From Bacilli bacterium (GTDB lineage Bacteria; Bacillota_I; Bacilli_A; RF39; UBA660): 5,661 bases of DNA. Below the pieces are notes generated by a model, which worked only from the letters and a program-made list of their open reading frames with translations, did not search any database and was not told the origin of the DNA. Within the stretch, counting starts at the first letter, position 1. The number at the start of each line of letters is the position of its first letter. Made by a program: the position numbers and the translations under genes. Shown in pieces: positions 1-4,284 of this stretch. Where the stretch lies: the NCBI GenBank assembly GCA_017411235.1, contig JAFPMR010000013.1, forward strand, positions 1 to 5,661, written 5' to 3'.

Positions 1-1170
1 GAACATTATTATCAAGCAATGAAGTTTGATAATGAAGAAATAAGAAATAGAATTATTAATGCTCTGACTCCTAAAGAAGCATCAAATATCGGAAGAGATA
101 GAAATAATAAAAGAATAGATAATTTTAAAAAAATAAAGAATGATGTAATGTTTAATGGTGTTCTAGAAAAGTTTAGACAAAATAGAGACATTGCTTATAA
201 ATTAATTGAAACAAGAAATAATGATATTGCGGAAGCTACAGTAGACGAATACTATTGGGGTATTGGTAAAGATAAAAGTGGAGAAAACAATATTGGTAAG
301 ATTCTTGTTAAGGTTAGAGATAGAATAAAAAGGGAAATATTAGATAGTATTATTAATAATGCTAAAAAAGAAAAAGAAGTATTTGTAATAGGACATTATA
401 ATCCAGATATTGATTCAATCTTTAGTAGTTATTTATTAACTAAGGTCTTAAATAGTTTAGGTGTTAATGCCAAGTTTGCTTTTTTAGATAATTATGTTGT
501 TAATGATAATGATCAACGAATTATAGATGATTATTTAGATGAACAACCTATAGTTGTAGATAAGAATAATAAGTTTATAATAGTAGACCATAATAATCTA
601 GAGGGGTTAGAAAAAGAAAATGTTATTGGATCTATAGATCATCATATTATAAGTGGAGAAGTATATGATACTTTAGAAATAGAATATGCTTCTACTGGTT
701 TGTTAATATATGATTTATTTAAGGATGTATATAAATTCAAGAAAAAAGAAAAAGAATTAATAGCATTAACAGTTTTAACTGATACAGATTATTTATGTAG
801 TTCAAGATTTACAGAAGAAGATAAAAAATTATTTAATGAATTAAAAATAAAGGTTGATGTTAAAGAATTACAACGTAAATACTTTGTTATTAATGATTTT
901 AATAAAGAGATTTCTTTAGCTGTAAAAGATAATTATAAAGAATATGATTTCAATGGTAAACATATATGTCGTACGATGATTTATAGTTATCATGATGAAT
1001 ATAAAAAATACTATCAAGATTATTTAGAATATGCTAAGAAGAATAATTATTTATTAATATGGTGTGATTATGAAAGTATGAAAACTTATGTTTACTATAA
1101 TGATGAAAAGATAAGTTTAGATTATATTCTTACTAGTACCAATTTAGTATTAAAAATGTTAAATATATAA
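1..1170 (+). CDS. NADAR domain fused to DHH phosphoesterase (5' end outside window)
   Basis: The reading frame is open from base 1, and its first residues, EHYYQAMKF, are the classic internal NADAR (YbiA-like) motif. The ATG at 19 is therefore an internal methionine and the true start lies upstream. Residues are numbered from the first codon in the window. NADAR hallmarks continue with PKEASNIGR (24-32), DVMFNGVLEKFRQN (48-61), EATVDEYYWGIG (78-89) and a GxNxxGKxLxxVR-like end (about 94-106). A DHH domain follows at once: GHYNPDIDS (131-139), DHN (196-198), DHH (213-215) and TDTD (260-263). This matches the metal ligands of Mn-dependent family II pyrophosphatase (PpaC). The C-terminal region (about 300-389) sits where DHHA2 should be but lacks the SRKKQ signature, so pyrophosphatase activity is uncertain. 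NADAR proteins cleave N-glycosidic bonds of riboflavin precursors or remove ADP-ribose; DHH enzymes split phosphoesters. A cytosolic bifunctional nucleotide or ADP-ribose enzyme is an inference. Confidence 0.88.
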   Translation, partial: EHYYQAMKFDNEEIRNRIINALTPKEASNIGRDRNNKRIDNFKKIKNDVMFNGVLEKFRQNRDIAYKLIETRNNDIAEATVDEYYWGIGKDKSGENNIGKILVKVRDRIKREILDSIINNAKKEKEVFVIGHYNPDIDSIFSSYLLTKVLNSLGVNAKFAFLDNYVVNDNDQRIIDDYLDEQPIVVDKNNKFIIVDHNNLEGLEKENVIGSIDHHIISGEVYDTLEIEYASTGLLIYDLFKDVYKFKKKEKELIALTVLTDTDYLCSSRFTEEDKKLFNELKIKVDVKELQRKYFVINDFNKEISLAVKDNYKEYDFNGKHICRTMIYSYHDEYKKYYQDYLEYAKKNNYLLIWCDYESMKTYVYYNDEKISLDYILTSTNLVLKMLNI

Positions 1171-1194
1171 GATTACTTTAGTAATCTTTTTTTT
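1171..1194 (+). terminator. Intrinsic terminator of the NADAR-DHH gene
   Basis: A 6-bp stem (GATTAC, 1171-1176, with GTAATC, 1181-1186) with a 4-nt loop is followed by eight T residues. It begins directly after the TAA stop. The stem is short, but the T-tract is uninterrupted. Confidence 0.75.
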
Positions 1195-1260
1195 ATAAAT
1201 ATAATTTATTGTTGGGGTGTGATATAAACAATTTTTATTGTATATATTAATAATATATAT

Positions 1261-1288
1261 TTGACTTATGAATTTAATGATAGATAAT
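1261..1288 (+). promoter_or_regulatory. Putative promoter of the Nudix-like gene
   Basis: TTGACT (1261-1266) and GATAAT (1283-1288) are separated by 16 bp. Transcription would start near 1295, at the edge of the ribosome binding site, giving a leader of about 14 nt. A 9-bp AT-only inverted repeat (1241-1249 with 1251-1259) lies just upstream of the -35. It may be an operator or only low-complexity DNA. Confidence 0.5.
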
Positions 1289-1308
1289 ACAATTAGGAAG
1301 GAATAAGT

Positions 1309-1755
1309 TTGTTTATGAGAAAGGTTTGCGATAGTGATTTTGGTGGCAAAGAATACGAAGGGGAATGCAAAGAAAAGAAATGCTTTAAATACATTATTTT
1401 AGATAATAGTGGTAGTGTAGCATTGTTTGGAAGTGAGAATGATTATAGACTTCCGAAAGTAGATGAATTAAATGAGGAGATTGTTGTAGATAAGGTTGTT
1501 GCAGAATTAAATGATCAATTAACAACGATTGAAGAAATAAAAGGGGAAGAAAAAACTAAGTACAATATTGATGTGTACGTAGCTAAAGTAAATAAAAAAG
1601 ATGACATTAATGTTAAATGGGTAGCTCCAGAAGAAGCATTAAAGATTATTAGTATGTTTAAAAGAAATATTGAAGCACAAGAATATGATCGTAAATTTGA
1701 AATCTTAGAAGATGAAAATGCTTTAAGAGATTATATTATTAAATATATTTATTAA
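1309..1755 (+). CDS. Nudix-fold protein with degenerate catalytic box
   Basis: The protein has 148 residues and a TTG start. The TTG lies 7 nt after GGAAGG (1296-1301), whereas the in-frame ATG at 1315 would be 13 nt away, so TTG fits better. The layout follows Nudix hydrolases of the type opening RKxxDxDFGGKE (residues 4-15). A first strand FKYIILDNSGSVALF (26-40) leads to YRLPK at the usual YxLPGG position (46-50), and the end KWVAPEEALKII (103-114) matches the W-x-x-x-EAL-x-x-I signature. The Nudix box itself (GX5EX7REUXEEXGU) is not recognisable: LPGG has become LPKV, and REVxEExG aligns to about VAELNDQL (63-71), so the Mg-binding glutamates are missing. It is probably inactive as a pyrophosphohydrolase and may bind a nucleotide or a partner protein. 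The family assignment rests on motif order and flanking motifs. It follows a NADAR gene but has its own promoter and terminator. Confidence 0.7.
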   Translation: MFMRKVCDSDFGGKEYEGECKEKKCFKYIILDNSGSVALFGSENDYRLPKVDELNEEIVVDKVVAELNDQLTTIEEIKGEEKTKYNIDVYVAKVNKKDDINVKWVAPEEALKIISMFKRNIEAQEYDRKFEILEDENALRDYIIKYIY

Positions 1756-1779
1756 GATTAGTTTTACTAATCTTTTTTT
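1754..1779 (+). terminator. Intrinsic terminator of the Nudix-like gene
   Basis: A 9-bp perfect stem (1754-1762 with 1766-1774) and a 3-nt loop run into a T-tract (1773-1779). The TAA stop codon (1753-1755) overlaps the left arm. Confidence 0.85.
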
Positions 1780-1780
1780 A

Positions 1781-1789
1781 TGATATAAT
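1781..1789 (+). promoter_or_regulatory. Extended -10 promoter of the 104-aa gene
   Basis: TGATATAAT is a perfect extended -10 (TGnTATAAT). It starts one base after the T-tract of the preceding terminator. No good -35 is seen; the region where it should lie is the terminator hairpin. Start of transcription is expected near 1796, where GAGGG (1796-1800) begins. Confidence 0.65.
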
Positions 1790-1806
1790 CTACAAGAGGG
1801 AAGAGT

Positions 1807-2121
1807 ATGAATAAGATAGAAACGTTAAAAGATACTTATAGATATATATGTGGTGCTTATTATGGTATTCGCGAAATGGATGAGTATGATTTGAAAGAAT
1901 ATATATTAAAAGATATCGATGAATATATTGATACTTTTATAGAATTAAATCCGATTCCAGATTTTGATTTTAAGAAAGAAAGAGAACAAGTTGACAATGA
2001 TTTACCATTAATAACAAAATTACAAGATGCACTCTTAGTTTTGCCTAAAATAGGGGCACCAATGGAGTTGGTGCTATTAGTAAAGAAAAGAATAAAGAGA
2101 TGTAAAGAAGACAAATTGTAA
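1807..2121 (+). CDS. Hypothetical protein, 104 aa
   Basis: I do not recognise a family. The ATG at 1807 has GAGGG (1796-1800) 6 nt upstream and a good extended -10 before it, which supports a real gene. The protein is charged and looks mostly helical, with no signal peptide and no convincing membrane segment. The N-terminal half is acidic and rich in Tyr, Asp and Glu (YDLKEYILKDIDEYIDTFIE at about 27-46). A central proline-containing turn (about 48-53) follows. The C-terminal part has a short hydrophobic stretch (about 75-92, with ALLVLP and ELVLLV) and a basic tail (KKRIKRCK). A cytosolic helical bundle is plausible, but no function can be given. Codon use matches the neighbours. It is the last protein gene before the tandem RNA genes, and its terminator is weak. 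Confidence 0.65.
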   Translation: MNKIETLKDTYRYICGAYYGIREMDEYDLKEYILKDIDEYIDTFIELNPIPDFDFKKEREQVDNDLPLITKLQDALLVLPKIGAPMELVLLVKKRIKRCKEDKL

Positions 2122-2138
2122 AATAATTTATTTTTTTT
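2113..2138 (+). terminator. Weak possible terminator after the 104-aa gene
   Basis: AAATT (2113-2117) can pair with AATTT (2125-2129), followed by A and eight T residues. The stem is all A-T and only 5 bp, so read-through into the RNA genes is possible. The T-run directly precedes the -35 of the first RNA promoter. Confidence 0.3.
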
Positions 2139-2140
2139 GA

Positions 2141-2169
2141 TTGACATATATTTATATACTTTGTATAAT
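2141..2169 (+). promoter_or_regulatory. Consensus promoter of structured RNA copy 1
   Basis: TTGACA (2141-2146), a 17-bp spacer and TATAAT (2164-2169) form a perfect housekeeping-sigma promoter. The start is expected at about 2174-2176. This and its twin at 2670 are the best promoters in the window, which suggests strong transcription. Confidence 0.9.
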
Positions 2170-2175
2170 TAAGAT

Positions 2176-2626
2176 ACTTAATAGTATTAAGATAGAAGGA
2201 CGAAATTCCAAAGGTCCTAGCGATACTTTTATAGTATTGAAATGGTGATAAACATTTGCTTTAGTGTAATATGAATAATATTATACTGGAACTGTGAGAA
2301 GCATTGTTTTGATCGACATTTTATTAATTAATTAGGTTATTAAGTTAACCTTGTTGGTTGTATATGGGAATGAAAGACTTCTTGTATGCATTATTTAATT
2401 AATAATTTGTAATAGAAGATTGATGATCTTAATTGGTTTTAAGATGGTATATGTGAGCTCATCTCACATATACTTGTACTCACTTCTACGATTTATCATT
2501 CAGCTATTAAGTTGGATATCCTCAGCGGGCTTATATTTAAATGGATGAGCCGAGCAAATTTTACCTGTCAGTAAGATCTTGGTAACCCGCCGAAAAAAAA
2601 GCAGTGTTGACAGACATTGCTTTTTT
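2176..2626 (+). ncRNA. Large structured noncoding RNA, copy 1 (about 450 nt)
   Basis: This transcript has its own promoter and terminator and no conserved reading frame. Helices seen by eye: ACTTAATAG (2176-2184) with CTATTAAGT (2504-2512), closing most of the molecule; AGGAC/GTCCT (2197-2201, 2214-2218); a 7-bp hairpin (2221-2227, 2233-2239); a copy-1-only 10-bp hairpin (2263-2272, 2278-2287); an 11-bp helix (2321-2331, 2395-2405) enclosing a GGTTA/TAACC hairpin (2335-2339, 2346-2350) and a stem-loop (2359-2365, 2384-2390) capped by the invariant GGAATGAAAGACTTCTT (2367-2383). Then TAGAAG/CTTCTA (2413-2418, 2483-2488) encloses two hairpins (2426-2432/2439-2445 and 2447-2457/2463-2473). A 3' domain has GCGG/CCGC (2525-2528, 2587-2590) and TTACC/GGTAA (2561-2565, 2581-2585). 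It is not tmRNA, RNase P, SRP or 6S RNA by signature. The family is not identified; ROOL is a candidate to test. Confidence 0.85.
2595..2626 (+). terminator. Intrinsic terminator of RNA copy 1
   Basis: A perfect 13-bp stem including one G-T wobble: A6 plus GCAGTGT (2595-2607) pairs with ACATTGC plus T6 (2614-2626) around a 6-nt loop. It starts 4 nt after the last helix of the RNA. Confidence 0.93.
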
Positions 2627-2669
2627 CATGTGTAAAATTACATTTATTTTGTAAATTTTAAAAAATGTA

Positions 2670-2698
2670 TTGACATCTATAAATATAGTATGTATAAT
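2670..2698 (+). promoter_or_regulatory. Consensus promoter of structured RNA copy 2
   Basis: TTGACA (2670-2675), a 17-bp spacer and TATAAT (2693-2698) form a second perfect promoter. The spacer differs in sequence from copy 1, so the promoter elements are conserved while the DNA between them has drifted. The start is expected at about 2703-2705. Confidence 0.9.
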
Positions 2699-2704
2699 AA
2701 AGAT

Positions 2705-3104
2705 ACTTAATAGTATTAAGATAGAAGGACATAATCAAAAAAGTCCTGTCAATACTTTTTTAAGTATTGGAGCAATCGAAAGATTGTTTTAAACGGTTAT
2801 TTGATAATTATTGGTTATTAATTTAGCCATTCTTGTATTTAGGAATGAAAGACTTCTTTTATACATATTATTAATTATCATTAACTTTAGAAGTATGATG
2901 GCTTAATTGGTTTTAAGCTGGTATGTGTAAGATTAATTTCTTACACATATCTGGTAATCACTTCTACGATTTATCATTCAGCTATTAAGTTGGATATCCT
3001 CAGCGGGCTTATATTTAAATGGATGAGCCGAGCAAGTTTTACCTGTCAGTAAGATCTTGGTAACCCGCCGAAAAAAAAGCAGTGTTGACAGACATTGCTT
3101 TTTT
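2705..3104 (+). ncRNA. Large structured noncoding RNA, copy 2 (about 400 nt)
   Basis: This is the paralogue of the RNA just upstream, with the same helices in the same order: closing helix 2705-2713/2982-2990; AGGAC/GTCCT (2726-2730, 2743-2747); an 8-bp hairpin (2750-2757, 2762-2769); CAATC-GAAA-GATTG (2773-2786), a GNRA-capped hairpin where copy 1 has a longer arm; a 9-bp helix (2802-2810, 2872-2880) enclosing GGTTA/TAGCC (2813-2817, 2824-2828) and a stem-loop (2834-2838, 2861-2865) with the same 17-nt cap (2842-2858); TAGAAG/CTTCTA (2888-2893, 2961-2966) enclosing hairpins 2901-2906/2913-2918 and 2922-2932/2939-2949; and an almost identical 3' domain. Several helices differ from copy 1 by paired changes (for example T2427-A2444 versus G2901-C2918), which supports the fold. 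Function unknown. Confidence 0.85.
3073..3104 (+). terminator. Intrinsic terminator of RNA copy 2
   Basis: Sequence-identical to the terminator of copy 1, loop included: a 13-bp stem (3073-3085 with 3092-3104) ending in six T residues. Confidence 0.93.
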
Positions 3105-3124
3105 CATGAGTTAATTTATTTTTA

Positions 3125-3133
3125 TGTTATAAT
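3125..3133 (+). promoter_or_regulatory. Extended -10 promoter of the AI-2E family gene
   Basis: TGTTATAAT is a perfect extended -10. There is no clear -35 at 17 bp. The start is expected near 3140, overlapping the ribosome binding site GAGGTG (3138-3143), so the leader is only about 10 nt. Confidence 0.65.
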
Positions 3134-3149
3134 TATAGAGGTGAAGCAT

Positions 3150-4247
3150 ATGGAAAAGAAAACATTTAAAGAGAAAATTTTACTAATTACTTATGCAATA
3201 GTTTTATTTGTCTTCTTAATGAATTATCATTGGGTTGTTAATGTTTTTAAATACTTATGGAAGATTCTGACACCATTTATTATGGGTGGAATTATTGCTT
3301 TTATAGTAAATGTTTTAGTTAATTTAATAGAGAAGAATTTGCTATTTAAAATGAAAAAAGGTAAGAGAGCATGTTCTATTATTTTATCTTTATTAATCAT
3401 ATTTAGTATTCTTTCTATTTTAGTTGGTATTCTAGTTCCACAAATTAAAGGAGCTGGAAAGATATTCGTTGATAATCTTCCTAAATATAAAGAAACGGTT
3501 TATAATCTAGGAACTAAATGGGGACTTAGTGAAGAAGTTCTAGATGTTATTGATTTTGAAAACGTTGATATTTCTAAGGAAGTATCTAAATATTTATATA
3601 GACATTCAGATAGTGCTTTACCAATAATATTTGGTTATGCTAGTTCAGTAATGGGTGTTATTGGTAATATCGTAGTTGGTATCATCTTTGCTATTTATTT
3701 GTTGTCTACTAAAGAGAGTTTAAGTAGACAGATTAAAAAGTTATTAAAGAAGATTTGTAAGAAAGATAAATATGATAGAATTCTAGAAATAGCATCTTTA
3801 ACTAATGATCGTTTTACTAATTATGTTAAGATTCAAGTTACAGAAGCATGTATTTTAGGTATTTTATGTTTTATAGGTATGTTAATATTAAGACTTCCTT
3901 ACGCAGCACCAATTAGTGTTATTATAGGCTTTACTGCCTTAATACCAATATTTGGTAGTTTAATAGGTGGCGCTGTTGGTGTATTCTTAATATTCATGGT
4001 TAATCCAGTTAAAGCTATTATATTCTTAGTATTCTATTTAATATTACAACAAGTAGAAACTAACGGTATATATCCTAAAGTAGTAGGAGATAAGATTAAT
4101 CTTCCTGGTATTTGGGTATTAGTTGCTGTATCTTTAGGTGGAACTATTTGGGGAGTACTTGGTATGTTAATAGGTGTTCCTACATGTTCAGTTATTTATC
4201 AATTGCTAAAGGAATATGTTAATGGTAAGAAAGAAACTAGTAAATAG
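3150..4247 (+). CDS. AI-2E family transporter (membrane permease)
   Basis: The 365-residue protein starts at ATG 3150, with GAGGTG (3138-3143) 6 nt upstream. A longer frame from TTG 3057 would run through the RNA terminator and the promoter and is rejected. Hydrophobic segments lie at about residues 10-25, 33-60, 74-97, 157-185, 228-247, 253-282, 285-302 and 320-350. A soluble extracytoplasmic loop (about 98-155) follows segment 3 and a basic loop (186-222) follows segment 4. Family signatures are clear: LPYAAPISVIIGFTALIPIFG (249-269, key residues Y251, P254, P266, G269), GDKINLPGIWVLVAVSLGG (313-331) and IWGVLGMLIGVPTCSVIY (333-350). Length is normal for PF01594. Members export varied small molecules or exchange cations; the autoinducer-2 role holds only for some, and the substrate here is unknown. 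The stop codon lies inside the terminator stem. Confidence 0.93.
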   Translation: MEKKTFKEKILLITYAIVLFVFLMNYHWVVNVFKYLWKILTPFIMGGIIAFIVNVLVNLIEKNLLFKMKKGKRACSIILSLLIIFSILSILVGILVPQIKGAGKIFVDNLPKYKETVYNLGTKWGLSEEVLDVIDFENVDISKEVSKYLYRHSDSALPIIFGYASSVMGVIGNIVVGIIFAIYLLSTKESLSRQIKKLLKKICKKDKYDRILEIASLTNDRFTNYVKIQVTEACILGILCFIGMLILRLPYAAPISVIIGFTALIPIFGSLIGGAVGVFLIFMVNPVKAIIFLVFYLILQQVETNGIYPKVVGDKINLPGIWVLVAVSLGGTIWGVLGMLIGVPTCSVIYQLLKEYVNGKKETSK

Positions 4248-4258
4248 TTTCTTTTTTT
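4230..4258 (+). terminator. Intrinsic terminator of the AI-2E family gene
   Basis: A 10-bp stem (4230-4239 with 4245-4254) and a 5-nt loop end in a T-tract (4252-4258). The left arm is coding and the TAG stop (4245-4247) forms the start of the right arm, so terminator and gene end overlap. Confidence 0.88.
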
Positions 4259-4259
4259 A

Positions 4260-4268
4260 TGGTACAAT
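4260..4268 (+). promoter_or_regulatory. Extended -10 promoter of the lipoprotein gene
   Basis: TGGTACAAT (TGn plus TACAAT) begins one base after the T-tract of the preceding terminator. The predicted start near 4275 coincides with the ribosome binding site AGGTGA (4275-4280). No -35 is evident. Confidence 0.55.
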
Positions 4269-4284
4269 TTATTTAGGTGATAGT

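Larger units (their letters stand above)
2171..3108 (+). repeat. Imperfect tandem duplication holding the two RNA genes
   Basis: Unit 1 (2171-2630) and unit 2 (2700-3108) are homologous direct repeats. The first 31 nt are identical (2171-2201 and 2700-2730). The last 151 nt (2480-2630 and 2958-3108) differ at one base only (A2558 versus G3036). The middle parts diverge and unit 1 is 51 nt longer. The unit offset is 529 nt at the left end and 478 nt at the right end. There are no transposase genes or terminal inverted repeats, so this is a gene duplication rather than an insertion sequence. Confidence 0.93.

Noticed and set aside
2056..2074. Perfect 7-bp hairpin (GCACCAA/TTGGTGC) inside the 104-aa gene
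   Set aside because: It is not followed by a T-tract and lies well inside the coding sequence; probably a coincidence of codons.
1860..2147. Antisense 95-codon open frame opposite the 104-aa gene
   Set aside because: It lies almost wholly opposite a gene with a better promoter and ribosome binding site, and its translation is a low-complexity Ser/Asn/Ile mix typical of an antisense shadow.
2444..2548. Small open frame (34 codons) in RNA copy 1, hydrophobic and toxin-like
   Set aside because: The matching frame in copy 2 is interrupted by TAA just upstream of the conserved block, there is no good ribosome binding site, and changes follow base pairing rather than codons.
2176..3104. RNase P RNA, tmRNA, SRP RNA, 6S RNA or a T-box/riboswitch leader
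   Set aside because: The conserved elements of RNase P type B, the tmRNA tRNA-like ends and the T-box AGGGUGG sequence are absent. Each unit ends in its own terminator, and the gene that follows has its own promoter, so a cis-leader role is unlikely.
2171..3108. CRISPR array or insertion sequence
   Set aside because: There are only two long units, no short regular repeats and spacers, no transposase, no terminal inverted repeats and no target duplication.
3057..3149. N-terminal extension of the AI-2E gene from a TTG at 3057
   Set aside because: It would start inside RNA copy 2, cross its terminator and the gene's own promoter, and lacks a ribosome binding site. ATG 3150 has a well-placed GAGGTG.
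4216..4284. Earlier start for the lipoprotein at 4216
   Set aside because: It overlaps the end of the permease gene, its terminator and the next promoter. The signal peptide with lipobox starts exactly at ATG 4285.
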